A stretch of DNA of 64,000 nt from Stenotrophomonas sp. 610A2 (GCF_030549615.1 NZ_CP130832.1:310001-374000); one strand, 5' to 3'. Shown: positions 8,812 through 18,423, numbered from the stretch's first letter. Numbers and translations: made by a program. Notes: a model not told the origin generated them from the sequence alone.

Positions 8812-11266
8812 CGCACCTTCATCTGATCGCCGGCTCAAGACGCTGGTACTGACTGATCTATGTGATTCGGTGGCGCTGACGGCGCGGATTGGCGATGCGG
8901 CGGCTGCCGAGCTGTTTCGAGCGCTGGATGTCCGCGCTCTGCAGCTGCTGCAGCGCTGGAATGGGCGGCTGATTGATCGTTCCGACGGCATGTTCCTGTT
9001 GTTCGATGTGCCTACGCAGGGGCTTGGTTTCGCGTTGGACTACCTGGATGTGCTTGTTGAAATTGGGAAGGAGCGCAAGCTGCCACTGCAGGCGCGCATC
9101 GGCATCCACGTAGGTGACTTGCTGTTCTGGAGAAATGATGAAGATGCAGTTGCCGCTGGTGCCAAACCGCTGGACGTGGAAGGCGTCGCCAAACCCACCG
9201 CGGCTCGTCTTATGGCGCTGGCGAGACCAAACCAGATCTTGATGTCGGCAGTGGCTGAAGCCTTGCTGCGTGCCAACCAGCGTGAACTGGGTGACCGCGG
9301 TGCTGATCTACAGTGGAAGTCGCATGGACGCTGGTACTTCAAGGGGCTGCCTACGCCGCAGGAAGTATTTGAAGTGGGGATCGGGGGCCGCGCCCCATTG
9401 CGCATGCCTGCTCGCTCCAGCAAGGCATGGCGCACGCTGCCATTGTGGCGACGGCCACTGGCGCTGGCTGCCGAAGTCGCACTGGTGGTGGCATTGGCGG
9501 TACTCGCATGGGTCATGGTGCGGCCGGAGCCGGCCATCGCATTTGGCGAGCGCGATTGGGTTGTGATTGCGGATTTCACCAACAACACCGGCAATCTGGT
9601 GCTGGACGATGCGCTGCAGCAAGCATTGCGCATCAGTCTTGAGCAATCAAAGCACGTGAATGTCCTCAGCGACCTGAAAGTGCGGGAAACACTGCAGCAG
9701 ATGCGGCTTGGCTCATCACAACTGCTGGATCGGCGGGTGGCCAAGGAGGTCGCCATCCGCGACGGCGCACGCGCAGTGTTGATACCTTCCGTGATGGAAG
9801 TGCATGGTCAGTTGCGAGTGAGTCTGGAGGCGTTGGATCCAAGCACGGGGCAGGTGGTCTACTCGGAGTATGCCGAGGGCCGTGGTTTGGAATCTGCCTT
9901 GGAATCGGTGGACAAGGTGGCCGGTGCGATGCGTTTGAGGTTGGGCGAGGCCATGGGCGACTTTGGCCAACGTTCGATTCCGCTGCCGAGGGTTGCAACC
10001 GGTAGCCTGGATGCTTTGCATGCGTACGCCGCGGGCATCGATGCCTATGCGGAAGATCGCAAGGATGATGCATTTGCGTACCTGGAGCAGGCCACGCGGC
10101 TTGATCCAGACTTTTCCGCTGCCTATCTTGCGCAGATGCGGGTTGTATATTCGCGCGGTGACTTTGCCAGTTCGCGGGAGCTGATGGCTGAAGCCGCAAA
10201 GCATCGGGACCGACTGACTCCCCGCGACAGCCTCTATCTTGATGCATGGATGTCCGAGTTGGACGCCGTTGACTTCACCGATGTCGCATTCAAGTGGAAG
10301 CTGCTTGGTGACCTGTACCCTGACTACCATGCTGCGCATGACGCCCAGGCGTACGCTCTCTTCTCCCTTGGGCGCTATGCCGAAGCAGAGCTTGCCGCGC
10401 GCAAGGCTGCTGTCCCGCAGAATCCGTTGCGTGGATATGCATTCAGGCAGCTTGCCCGCATCCTCCTGGCTCAGAACAAGCTGGAGGAAGCAGAGAAATG
10501 GTTTCGCGATGCAGTGTCGGCGCCTCAGGCTGAGCTGGATAGTGAGGCGGCGGCGGTCATGGGCGCGCGCGGCGACTTCGATGCTGCGCAGCAGCTACTG
10601 GCCAAGCTGCCAGAAACAAGCATGTTCTCGTGGTTGCACCGGATCTCTATCCAAATAGGCGATGGTGATCCAACTGAAGCCCTGCTGCAAACCGCCAAGG
10701 CGCAGAAACTCTGCACCACCAGGGGCCATGTGTGCAGCATCTTCCCGCTGCAGCAGCTATCGGCACAGCTGGATGCGGGGGCCCCGGCATCGGCTGCAGT
10801 GTTCGAGCAACAGCTGAAGGCGCAGTACGACAGCGCCCGCCAGGCTAGCGGGAGTGATCGCGCGGAATGGGCCTTCATGACGGCTGCCACGCTGTATCTT
10901 GCACAGCGCTCCGGGCACGGTGGCGTGGTAAGGAACTGGTTTCCTCGTCTTGATGCCCTGGTGCAGCACATAGCGGAGCGTCGGGCGAAACAATTGATGC
11001 TGGTGATAGCGGCCGGCGCTGAGCTGGCGTCCAGGAAGGAAAGCGCTGCGGTGGATATGTTGGAAGCGCAGTTGGACGGGACCGAATTGATCCAGGTGCA
11101 TGTGCTGCTAGAGCAGGCGTACCAGCAGCGCGGCAATGCAGTGCTGGCTGAGCGTGAGCGGCAGTGGTTGTCGCGTCAGCGTGGCCTGGCTTATGCAGAA
11201 AATGCAGGCACTTATGCGTTGATGGCGCGCAATGTGGCGGACGTTCAAGCCGCCCGCCAACGGTGA
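8795..11266 (+). CDS. Class III nucleotidyl cyclase with TPR region (RiPP-system cyclase type)
   Basis: The 823-residue protein has a class III cyclase domain (about 15-165), a membrane helix (about 219-243) and a long periplasmic-type region with TPR-like helical repeats (about 410-640). It matches the layout annotated as putative peptide modification system cyclase (TIGR04510 type), which travels with a modified-peptide gene and a maturation dehydrogenase; both are the next two genes. The first metal Asp is present (LTDLCDS). The purine-selecting Lys position reads Asp (GRLIDRSDG), the canonical transition-state Asn is Pro (AKPTAARL), and the following Arg is kept, so activity and nucleotide specificity are uncertain. 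It starts inside the end of the GGDEF gene, implying coupled translation. Confidence 0.82.
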   Translation: MSSEPDAPSSDRRLKTLVLTDLCDSVALTARIGDAAAAELFRALDVRALQLLQRWNGRLIDRSDGMFLLFDVPTQGLGFALDYLDVLVEIGKERKLPLQARIGIHVGDLLFWRNDEDAVAAGAKPLDVEGVAKPTAARLMALARPNQILMSAVAEALLRANQRELGDRGADLQWKSHGRWYFKGLPTPQEVFEVGIGGRAPLRMPARSSKAWRTLPLWRRPLALAAEVALVVALAVLAWVMVRPEPAIAFGERDWVVIADFTNNTGNLVLDDALQQALRISLEQSKHVNVLSDLKVRETLQQMRLGSSQLLDRRVAKEVAIRDGARAVLIPSVMEVHGQLRVSLEALDPSTGQVVYSEYAEGRGLESALESVDKVAGAMRLRLGEAMGDFGQRSIPLPRVATGSLDALHAYAAGIDAYAEDRKDDAFAYLEQATRLDPDFSAAYLAQMRVVYSRGDFASSRELMAEAAKHRDRLTPRDSLYLDAWMSELDAVDFTDVAFKWKLLGDLYPDYHAAHDAQAYALFSLGRYAEAELAARKAAVPQNPLRGYAFRQLARILLAQNKLEEAEKWFRDAVSAPQAELDSEAAAVMGARGDFDAAQQLLAKLPETSMFSWLHRISIQIGDGDPTEALLQTAKAQKLCTTRGHVCSIFPLQQLSAQLDAGAPASAAVFEQQLKAQYDSARQASGSDRAEWAFMTAATLYLAQRSGHGGVVRNWFPRLDALVQHIAERRAKQLMLVIAAGAELASRKESAAVDMLEAQLDGTELIQVHVLLEQAYQQRGNAVLAERERQWLSRQRGLAYAENAGTYALMARNVADVQAARQR

Positions 11267-11274
11267 CTTGCGCG

Positions 11275-11583
11275 TCAGGGGCTGGGTTTGCGCTGAACCG
11301 CGCTTTCGGTCTGGCCAAGAACGAAGCAATGCGGATTGCGGAATGCAGGTACGGCGGCAAGGTGTTGCACCAATGCATCACGGGCCCGCTTGAATTCTTC
11401 CTTGTCGGCCAGAACGGTTACAGGTGTGCAATCACAGCTGGAATAGCCTGCATCCGGGCTGATCTGCAACATGGCTGAGGCAGGGTCAGCGGCGAAGGCT
11501 TCGCGGAATGCATCGTCGGTGCAGAGCAGGTCCAGCAGCTTGATTGCATCTTCAGTTGAAAGGGGGGCTTTTTCGGTGCTCAT
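11275..11583 (-). CDS. Putative RiPP precursor with NHLP-related leader
   Basis: The 102-residue protein has a helical leader resembling nitrile-hydratase-like leader peptides (LLDLLCTDDAFREAFAADP, residues 16-34). A segment with a Ser-Ser-Cys-Asp-Cys cluster (48-52) follows, then a charged helix and Cys86; Cys21 lies in the leader. This is the pattern of the putative modified peptide family TIGR04509, whose modification is not known to me. No double-Gly cleavage site is visible. The gene points left, tail-to-tail with the cyclase (8 bases between stops) and divergent from the SagB-like dehydrogenase across a 199-base gap. The start ATG at 11583 has only a weak ribosome-binding site. Confidence 0.75.
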   Translation of the reverse strand: MSTEKAPLSTEDAIKLLDLLCTDDAFREAFAADPASAMLQISPDAGYSSCDCTPVTVLADKEEFKRARDALVQHLAAVPAFRNPHCFVLGQTESAVQRKPSP

Positions 11584-11782
11584 CAGTCGTCGCCATGAAA
11601 TGGTTGAAAGGAGTGGTCACTACTGCGTCCGATGCATAAGGGCCTTGTGCTATAGCGGTGTGCGCAACAGTATCTTGAGTTATTTCTGGGCTCGGTCGAT
11701 GGTTTGGCTCGCCTTTTGAACATTGGCGACAGCTCGCATGCCGCTTGCGAGAATGAGGGCCGGAATTGGGGAAGTGGGTTCC

Positions 11783-12952
11783 ATGAAATATCGTCGTTGT
11801 CACGCGTTGGCCGTCCTGCCCGAGGAGCGCCCGTCTGTTTCGCTACAGAGATTGCTGTCGGGCGATATCGGCCTCCATTACCAGATGCAGATACGGGTGT
11901 ATGCCGCGCATATCGACCAGGTGTGCAGTCTCGATGTGGATGCATGTGTGTTCCTGCTCGGTTGCAGTGCCGAACAATGGCAGGCGATGCCTACGGCAGA
12001 ACCGCAGCTCAGTCAGGTGGAAATGCTGGTTGGACTTGGCCTGCTGCTCCTGGATGATGATGCATCCTCGATGGTGTGGCAGTCCGATCAACGTGTAAGA
12101 GCGGGGCATTGGTGGCCGCTATCAGCGATTCAACACCGGCATTCGCGTTGGTCTGGAATCGACAGCGTTGATGACATGGAAAGGCGGGACATGGTGACTG
12201 CTGAAGATCTTGTGCGGCAGTTTGGTCGCCCACCATTGGAGGCGCCGACTCGCCAGGTCGGTGCTGTCGCGTTGCCGCGGGTTGAGAACAGCGTTGACGG
12301 AGCATTGCTCATGCAACGCGTGACCTGTCGAAACTACGATCTGCAGCGGCCGCTTGCACTGACCATCGTCGCGGCCATGTTGCAGGACGTACTGATGGCT
12401 CAGGAGGTCGTGGAAAGCGAGCCAGGTGTGCGCTTCCTTAAGAAAAATGTCCCGTCCGCCGGTGGTATGCACCCGCTGGAAGCATATGTCGTGGCTAGGG
12501 ACGTGCAAGGGCTTGAACCGGGGATCTACCACTATCATGCTGTGGCGCACGAGCTCGCGCGGACACCTGTCCAGCCCGATGGACTCGGACGATTCACCGA
12601 CCAGCTATTGGCCGGCCAGCACTGGTTTGCCGATGCACATGTGCTGGTGATATTGGTATGCCGGTTTCAGCGCAACTTCTGGAAGTACAGGCGCCACGCA
12701 AAGGCCTACCGCGCGGTGAGCCTGGAAGCAGGACACATTTCGCAGGCGCTTTACGCCGCGGCCACGAAGCGCGGACTTGGCGCGTTTGTCACCGCAGCCA
12801 TCAACGAAGTCGAGGCTGAGTCAGTCCTGCAGTTCGATCCCATGGTCGATGGTGTCTTCGCGGTCTGCGGATTTGGTTGGCGGGCCCAGACGATGCGCAC
12901 TGATGAGCTGGATCCGGGCGGGCATATCTGGGAGAGGGAATCGCTTGCTTAG
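11783..12952 (+). CDS. SagB-like peptide maturation dehydrogenase
   Basis: The 389-residue protein contains the FMN nitroreductase-like fold of SagB dehydrogenases. Seen are RVTCRNYDLQRPL, then KKNVPSAGGMHPLEAYVV, GLEPGIYHYH and AYRAVSLEAGHISQALYAAA. In azole RiPPs such enzymes oxidise azolines made by a YcaO cyclodehydratase. No YcaO gene is in the neighbourhood, so the chemistry may differ. It belongs with the putative peptide maturation dehydrogenase type (TIGR04511). The first 170 residues are a family-specific N-terminal part. The ATG at 11783 sits behind GGGGAAGTGGG; in-frame ATGs at 11738 and 11753 remain possible. Its stop overlaps the stop of mccA on the other strand. Confidence 0.8.
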   Translation: MKYRRCHALAVLPEERPSVSLQRLLSGDIGLHYQMQIRVYAAHIDQVCSLDVDACVFLLGCSAEQWQAMPTAEPQLSQVEMLVGLGLLLLDDDASSMVWQSDQRVRAGHWWPLSAIQHRHSRWSGIDSVDDMERRDMVTAEDLVRQFGRPPLEAPTRQVGAVALPRVENSVDGALLMQRVTCRNYDLQRPLALTIVAAMLQDVLMAQEVVESEPGVRFLKKNVPSAGGMHPLEAYVVARDVQGLEPGIYHYHAVAHELARTPVQPDGLGRFTDQLLAGQHWFADAHVLVILVCRFQRNFWKYRRHAKAYRAVSLEAGHISQALYAAATKRGLGAFVTAAINEVEAESVLQFDPMVDGVFAVCGFGWRAQTMRTDELDPGGHIWERESLA

Positions 12953-14952
12953 CTGGCGGTCCCGCGTGTCCCGGGATCGCCCTGGTCAGCCTCGAAATCC
13001 ACCAGCACGGCACCATCGGCCACCTGGTCCCCGGCCTTGGCGCGGAAGCCGTGCACGGTGCCGTCGGCCGGCGCCTGCAGGGTGTGTTCCATCTTCATCG
13101 CTTCCATCACCAGCAGCGGCGTGCCGCGGCTGACGGTAGCGCCGGGCTGCACGAGCAGGGTGACAACGCGGCCTGGCATCGGTGCCAGCAGACTGCCGCC
13201 GTGATCGGTGCTGTTGTCGGCCTCCGCAACCGGGTCGTGGATGTTGAAGCGCTGCTGTTGGTCGTTGCCGAAAAGATGGAGCGTATTGCTTTCGCGGACT
13301 GCGGTGCCACGCTGCAGGTGATCGCCCAGCTGCAGGGCGTAACCCGTGCCGTTGGTCTTTCCAGTCACGGCGATCCATGTGTCGCTGATCTGTACCTGCC
13401 AGCCGTTCGCGCTTTCGCGCACCTGCAGCTGCTTGCGCTGGTCAAGGAATTCCAGCGTCACCGAGCGTGCCGCTGGACCAGTCAGGCGCCAGCTGTCGGC
13501 GATGGCCCACGGTGATGCGTCGTTGTCGTGCGTAACCTCATTGCTTACTGCCAGCACGGCGGCAAGCGCCCACTCGTTGTCGCTGGCAGCGATGTGGTGG
13601 ATGTCCAAGGCCTCACGCTCACGTTCGATCAGGGCGGTATCGAGGTTGGCGGTGCGGAACGAGTCGGTCAGCACCAGCCGGCGCAGGAAAGCGGCATTGG
13701 TGGTGACGCCGACGACCTGGCACTGCGCCAAAGCCTGCTGCATGCGTTGCAGGGCACTGGCACGGTCCACGTCCCAGACGATCAGCTTGGCGATCATCGG
13801 GTCGTAGTACGGCGTGATCGCATCGCCTTGTTCAACACCGGCATCCACGCGCACATTGGCGCTGGGCTGCGGCAAGCGCAGATGGCGCAGTGTGCCCGTG
13901 GAGGGCAGGAAGCCACGGTCGGCGTCTTCGGCGTAGAGCCGCGCCTCGATCGCATGGCCGTGGATCTGCAACTGCTCCTGCGTCTTCGGCAAGGGTTGGC
14001 CTGCGGCCACGCGCAGCTGCCATTCGACCAGGTCGGTGCCGGTGATCAACTCGGTGACCGGATGCTCGACCTGCAGGCGGGTGTTCATTTCCATGAAATA
14101 GAAATCGCCATCCGGTCCGGCAATGAACTCCACCGTGCCAGCTCCGACATAGCCCACCGCACGTGCGGCGTCGGTTGCCGCCTTGCCCATCGCAGCGCGA
14201 CGTTCGGCAGTCATGCCAGGCGCAGGTGCTTCTTCCAACACTTTCTGATGGCGGCGTTGCACCGAGCAGTCGCGCTCGAACAGATAGACCACGTTGCCGT
14301 GACTATCGCCGAACACCTGGATCTCGATATGGCGCGGACGCTCGACGTACTTCTCCACTAGAACATGGGCATTGCCGAACGAGGCCTGCGCCTCGCGTTG
14401 GCAGCTGGCCAGTGCAGCCTCGAAGTCGGCGCTGGCCTCGACCTTGCGCATGCCCTTGCCGCCACCACCAGCGCTGGCTTTGATCAGCACCGGATAGCCA
14501 ATCGCATCGGCCTGCGCGCGCAGGAATTCCGGCTCCTGCCGCTCACCGTGATAGCCCGGCGTCAGCGGCACGTTGGCAGTCTGCATCAAGGCCTTGGCTG
14601 AACTCTTGTCACCCATCGCATCGATGGCGCTGGCCGGCGGTCCAATGAAGACGATGCCAGCAGCATCACAGGCACGCGCGAAGCCAGCATTCTCGGACAG
14701 GAATCCATAACCAGGATGGATAGCCTGCGCACCGCTGCGCCGCGCGGCTTCGAGAATGACCTCGGCGCGCAGATAACTCTCGGCAGCGGGCGCGGCACCA
14801 ATATGGATAGCCTCGTCAGCCAGACGAACATGCCGCGCATAGCGGTCAGCATCCGAGTACACCGCGACGGTAGCGATACCCAGGCGACGGCAGGTAGCAA
14901 TAACGCGGCAGGCAATTTCACCACGATTGGCGATCAGGATTTTATTGAACAT
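12949..14952 (-). CDS. mccA: 3-Methylcrotonyl-CoA carboxylase, biotin-carrying alpha subunit
   Basis: The 667-residue protein has a biotin carboxylase domain (MFNKILIANRGEIACRVI, GGGGKGMR ATP-grasp loop, EMNTRLQVEHPVTE) and a C-terminal biotinyl domain with the lysine motif MEAMKMEH near residue 620. It carboxylates biotin with ATP and bicarbonate for 3-methylcrotonyl-CoA carboxylation in leucine breakdown. Assignment to MCC rather than acetyl- or propionyl-CoA carboxylase rests on the neighbours mccB and ivd. The equivalent gene is often called liuD. The open frame runs upstream to 15228, but the conserved start MFNKIL fixes 14952. Its TAA overlaps the TAG of the RiPP dehydrogenase by two bases. 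Confidence 0.92.
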   Translation of the reverse strand: MFNKILIANRGEIACRVIATCRRLGIATVAVYSDADRYARHVRLADEAIHIGAAPAAESYLRAEVILEAARRSGAQAIHPGYGFLSENAGFARACDAAGIVFIGPPASAIDAMGDKSSAKALMQTANVPLTPGYHGERQEPEFLRAQADAIGYPVLIKASAGGGGKGMRKVEASADFEAALASCQREAQASFGNAHVLVEKYVERPRHIEIQVFGDSHGNVVYLFERDCSVQRRHQKVLEEAPAPGMTAERRAAMGKAATDAARAVGYVGAGTVEFIAGPDGDFYFMEMNTRLQVEHPVTELITGTDLVEWQLRVAAGQPLPKTQEQLQIHGHAIEARLYAEDADRGFLPSTGTLRHLRLPQPSANVRVDAGVEQGDAITPYYDPMIAKLIVWDVDRASALQRMQQALAQCQVVGVTTNAAFLRRLVLTDSFRTANLDTALIEREREALDIHHIAASDNEWALAAVLAVSNEVTHDNDASPWAIADSWRLTGPAARSVTLEFLDQRKQLQVRESANGWQVQISDTWIAVTGKTNGTGYALQLGDHLQRGTAVRESNTLHLFGNDQQQRFNIHDPVAEADNSTDHGGSLLAPMPGRVVTLLVQPGATVSRGTPLLVMEAMKMEHTLQAPADGTVHGFRAKAGDQVADGAVLVDFEADQGDPGTRGTAS

Positions 14953-15309
14953 TGTCTTATCCACGATGTGCCGCGCGGGCAGGTGAGGAGCCAAGGGCTT
15001 TCGCCGTTGTTGTTGCTTTCGCTCTTGCATTGGCTTTACGGGCCCCTTCCGCAGCGACGGAGCCGGTGGGAAATACCCGAAGGGCGACGTGCAAGGATGC
15101 ACATCGTTTTTCGCCACGACAGGGATGTCGTGTCGAAAAATCCCACCGGTGGAGTGCACCCGGCACGCGCAGCGTGTTGGGCGCGTAGGCAGGGTGTGCT
15201 TTCTTTTGGTTACTTCTTCTTTGCACAAGCAAAGAAAAGTGACTCGCTCCCCGTAGGGGAGTGAAAGCCCTTGCTCCTGACGTTGTCTCGAGAAGGGACT
15301 GCATGCGCA
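14953..15309. repeat. Intergenic element between mccA and mccB with a 12-bp-type inverted repeat
   Basis: No gene is convincing in this 357-base gap. CTTTTGGTTACTTCTTCTTTGC, ACAA and GCAAAGAAAAGTGAC (about 15202-15243) form an imperfect inverted repeat, followed by CTCCCCGTAGGGGAG. A second palindromic part surrounds TTTTTCGCCACGACAGGGATG to GTGTCGAAAAAT (about 15109-15140). I recall similar blocks in other Xanthomonadaceae genomes; copy number cannot be tested here. Confidence 0.55.
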
Positions 15310-16920
15310 TCACATCCGGAACACACCAAACCGCGTGTCCTGCACAGGCGCATTGAGACTGGCAGCCAAGGCCAGACCAAGCACCCGTCGCGTATCTGCC
15401 GGATCAATCACCCCGTCATCCCACAAACGCGCACTCGCATAATACGGATGACCCTGCGACTCGAACTGATCACGGATCGTCTGCTTGAATGAATCTTCTT
15501 CCTCGGCCGACCACGCCCCACCCTTGGCCTCGATACCATCACGCTTGACCGTGGCCAACACACTGGCCGCCTGCTCACCACCCATCACCCCGATGCGCGC
15601 GTTCGGCCACATCCACAGGAAATGCGGCGAGTAGGCCCGACCGCACATGCCGTAATTGCCGGCACCGAACGAACCACCGATCACCACCGTGTACTTCGGC
15701 ACGCGTGCATTGGCCACCGCCATGACCAGCTTCGCACCATCCTTGGCAATACCGCCATGCTCGTATTTGCGGCCGACCATGAAGCCAGTGATGTTCTGCA
15801 GGAACAGCAACGGGATGTTGCGCTGGCAGCACAGCTCGATGAAGTGCGCGCCCTTCAGCGCCGACTCCGAGAACAGGATGCCGTTGTTGGCGATGATGCC
15901 GACCGGATGGCCACGCACATGCGCGAAACCGGTGACCAAGGTGTTGCCATAGCGCGGCTTGAATTCATCGAAACGCGAACCATCGACGATGCGTGCGATC
16001 ACTTCCCGCACGTCGTAGGGCTTGCGCGTATCGGCGGGAATCACGCCATAAAGTTCATGCGCATCAAGCAGCGGCGCCTCGCTGGCCTGCAGCGCAACGC
16101 CTGCATCGGGCTTGCGCCAGTTCAAGTTGGCGATGATGGAACGCACCCGCGCCAGCGCCTGCAGATCGTTGTCGGCCATATGGTCGGCAACACCCGAGAT
16201 GCGCGTATGCACGTCGGCACCGCCGAGTTCTTCGGCGCTGACCACTTCACCGGTGGCGGCCTTCACCAGCGGCGGGCCGCCGAGGAAGATGGTGCCCTGT
16301 TCCTTGACGATGACGGTCTCATCGCTCATCGCCGGCACATAGGCACCGCCGGCGGTGCAGCTGCCCATCACGCAGGCGATCTGCGGAATGCCCTGGGCCG
16401 ACAGATTGGCCTGGTTGTAGAAGATGCGGCCGAAATGATCGCGGTCGGGGAAGACTTCATCCTGCAGTGGCAGGAAGGCACCACCGGAGTCGACCAGGTA
16501 GATGCAGGGCAGGCGGTTCTGCTGGGCGATTTCCTGCGCACGCAGATGCTTCTTCACCGTCACCGGGTAATAGGTGCCGCCCTTGACCGTGGCATCGTTG
16601 GCGACGATCAGGCATTCCACCCCGGAGACGCGGCCGATGCCGGCGACCATGCCGGCGCCGGGTACCGGATCGGCATACATGCCGTGCGCAGCCAGCGGCG
16701 CGACTTCCAGGAACGGGCTGCCGGGATCGAGCAAGGCATCGATACGCTCGCGCACCAGCAGCTTGCCGCGCGCACTGTGCTTGGCCCGGGCTGCATCGCT
16801 GCCGCCGCGCGCTGTGGCTTCCAGCGTTGCGCGCAGGTCGTCGACCTGGGCCTGCATCGCGGCGCGGTTGGCTTCGAAGCTGTCACTGCCGGGTTGCAGC
16901 TGGGAGGTGAGTACGGTCAT
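15310..16920 (-). CDS. mccB: 3-Methylcrotonyl-CoA carboxylase, carboxyltransferase beta subunit
   Basis: The 536-residue protein is the carboxyltransferase partner of MccA and transfers CO2 from biotin to 3-methylcrotonyl-CoA. Its length and motifs fit MCC beta: [20 protein letters not shown] near the N-terminus, [30 protein letters not shown], and [15 protein letters not shown]. It is equivalent to liuB. It lies between ivd and mccA on the same strand, with repeat-filled gaps of 339 and 357 bases, unusually loose for a leucine-degradation operon. No liuC or liuE homologue is present in the window. Confidence 0.94.
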   Translation of the reverse strand: MTVLTSQLQPGSDSFEANRAAMQAQVDDLRATLEATARGGSDAARAKHSARGKLLVRERIDALLDPGSPFLEVAPLAAHGMYADPVPGAGMVAGIGRVSGVECLIVANDATVKGGTYYPVTVKKHLRAQEIAQQNRLPCIYLVDSGGAFLPLQDEVFPDRDHFGRIFYNQANLSAQGIPQIACVMGSCTAGGAYVPAMSDETVIVKEQGTIFLGGPPLVKAATGEVVSAEELGGADVHTRISGVADHMADNDLQALARVRSIIANLNWRKPDAGVALQASEAPLLDAHELYGVIPADTRKPYDVREVIARIVDGSRFDEFKPRYGNTLVTGFAHVRGHPVGIIANNGILFSESALKGAHFIELCCQRNIPLLFLQNITGFMVGRKYEHGGIAKDGAKLVMAVANARVPKYTVVIGGSFGAGNYGMCGRAYSPHFLWMWPNARIGVMGGEQAASVLATVKRDGIEAKGGAWSAEEEDSFKQTIRDQFESQGHPYYASARLWDDGVIDPADTRRVLGLALAASLNAPVQDTRFGVFRM

Positions 16921-16974
16921 GGCCGAGGTCCTGGATTCTGGAGCTTATCTGCGCGCGGAAACATGGCGGCAGGG

Positions 16975-17100
16975 TTGATGCTTTTGCTTTTGCTTTTGCT
17001 GTTGCTGTTGCTGTTGCTCTTGCTTGGCTCTTGCTTTCTCTTGCTTTGCTCTTGCTTGGCTTTTGCTTGGCTTTTGCCGTCGCTCTGCTGTTGCTGTTGC
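16975..17100. repeat. Hexanucleotide-like microsatellite array
   Basis: About 120 bases are built from TTTTGC, TGTTGC, TCTTGC and TTGGCT units in the ivd-mccB gap. They read as slippage-prone simple sequence and have no coding logic. Confidence 0.75.
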
Positions 17101-17102
17101 GT

Positions 17103-17228
17103 CCCTTCTCCCGCCTGCGGGAGAAGGTGCCCCGCAGGGGCGGATGAGGGGAGCTTTTAAAGCACTGGGTCTGCTTGCTAGAAGCCTCCCCTCACCCCAA
17201 CCCCTCTCCCGCGGGCGGGAGAGGGGCT
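17103..17228. repeat. Inverted intergenic repeat, family B
   Basis: CCCTTCTCCCGCCTGCGGGAGAAGG is followed by CCCCGCAGGGGCGGATGAGGGG and, after a spacer, CCCCTCACCCCAACCCCTCTCCCGCGGGCGGGAGAGGGG. It is the inverse-oriented counterpart of the 630-849 element. Confidence 0.75.
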
Positions 17229-17259
17229 TCTATTTCGTCATGATTCTGGGTTGCGTCAC

Positions 17260-18423
17260 TTATGCGGTCTTCTGGAACAACTCGCGCCCAATCAACATGC
17301 GGCGGATCTCGGAAGTGCCGGCACCAATCTCATACAACTTGGCATCGCGCCACAAACGACCAGCCGGGTACTCGTTGATATAGCCATTGCCGCCGAGGAT
17401 CTGGATCGCTTCACCAGCCGCCCAGGTCGCCTTCTCGGCCGAGTACAGGATCGCGCCTGCCGCGTCCTGGCGGGTGGTGCGGCCCTGGTCGCAGGCCTTG
17501 GCCACGGCATACACATAGGCGCGGCAGGCATTGAGGCCGACGTACATGTCTGCCAGCTTGGCCTGGATCAGCTGGAAGCTGCCGATCGCTTCGCCGAACT
17601 GCTTGCGCTCATGCACATACGGCAGCACCACATCCAGCGCCGCAGACATCAGCCCCAATGGGCCACCGGACAACACCACGCGCTCGTAATCCAGGCCGGA
17701 CATCAACACCTTGACTCCGCCGCCCACGCTGCCCAGCACGTTCTCGACCGGCACTTCGCAGTCCTGGAACACCAGCTCGCAGGTGTTGGACGAGCGCATG
17801 CCGAGCTTGTCCAGCTTCTGCGCGGTGGTGAAGCCCTTCATGCCCTTTTCGATGATGAAGGCGGTGATGCCGCGCGAACCGGCGTCCAGGTCGGTCTTGG
17901 CGTAGACCACCAACACGTCGGCATCGGGACCATTGGTGATCCACATCTTGTTGCCGTTGAGCACGTAGTGGTCACCGCGCAGCTCGGCGCGCAGCTTCAT
18001 CGACACCACGTCCGAACCGGCACCCGGCTCGCTCATCGCCAGTGCGCCGACGTGTTCGCCGCTGCACAGCTTGGGCAGGTATTTGTGCTTCTGCGCTTCA
18101 CTGGCGTTCTTGCGCAGCTGGTTGAGGCACAGGTTGGAATGTGCGCCATAGGACAGGCCGATGCCGCCGGAGGCGCGCGAGATTTCCTCCATCGCCACCA
18201 CATGCGCCAGGTAGCCCATGCCGCTGCCGCCGTATTCTTCTTCCACGGTCATACCCAGCAGGCCCTGTTCGCCAAGCTGGCGCCAGAGCTGGTTGGGGAA
18301 GTGGTTGCTGGCGTCGGCTTCGGCGGCCAGCGGCGCGATGTGGGCGGCGGCAAACTGCGCCACGCTTTCGCGCAACATGTCGATTTCTTCGCCCAGATCA
18401 AAATTCAGGGTGGGGACGTGCAT
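17260..18423 (-). CDS. ivd: Isovaleryl-CoA dehydrogenase
   Basis: The 387-residue acyl-CoA dehydrogenase oxidises isovaleryl-CoA to 3-methylcrotonyl-CoA in leucine breakdown, passing electrons to ETF. Typical parts are [38 protein letters not shown] and the C-terminal [21 protein letters not shown]. The residues [19 protein letters not shown] close the FAD domain. Choice of isovaleryl-CoA over other acyl-CoAs rests on the mccB/mccA neighbours and the [14 protein letters not shown] segment. Equivalent to liuA. It is divergent from a TetR gene with 144 bases between. Confidence 0.93.
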   Translation of the reverse strand: MHVPTLNFDLGEEIDMLRESVAQFAAAHIAPLAAEADASNHFPNQLWRQLGEQGLLGMTVEEEYGGSGMGYLAHVVAMEEISRASGGIGLSYGAHSNLCLNQLRKNASEAQKHKYLPKLCSGEHVGALAMSEPGAGSDVVSMKLRAELRGDHYVLNGNKMWITNGPDADVLVVYAKTDLDAGSRGITAFIIEKGMKGFTTAQKLDKLGMRSSNTCELVFQDCEVPVENVLGSVGGGVKVLMSGLDYERVVLSGGPLGLMSAALDVVLPYVHERKQFGEAIGSFQLIQAKLADMYVGLNACRAYVYAVAKACDQGRTTRQDAAGAILYSAEKATWAAGEAIQILGGNGYINEYPAGRLWRDAKLYEIGAGTSEIRRMLIGRELFQKTA

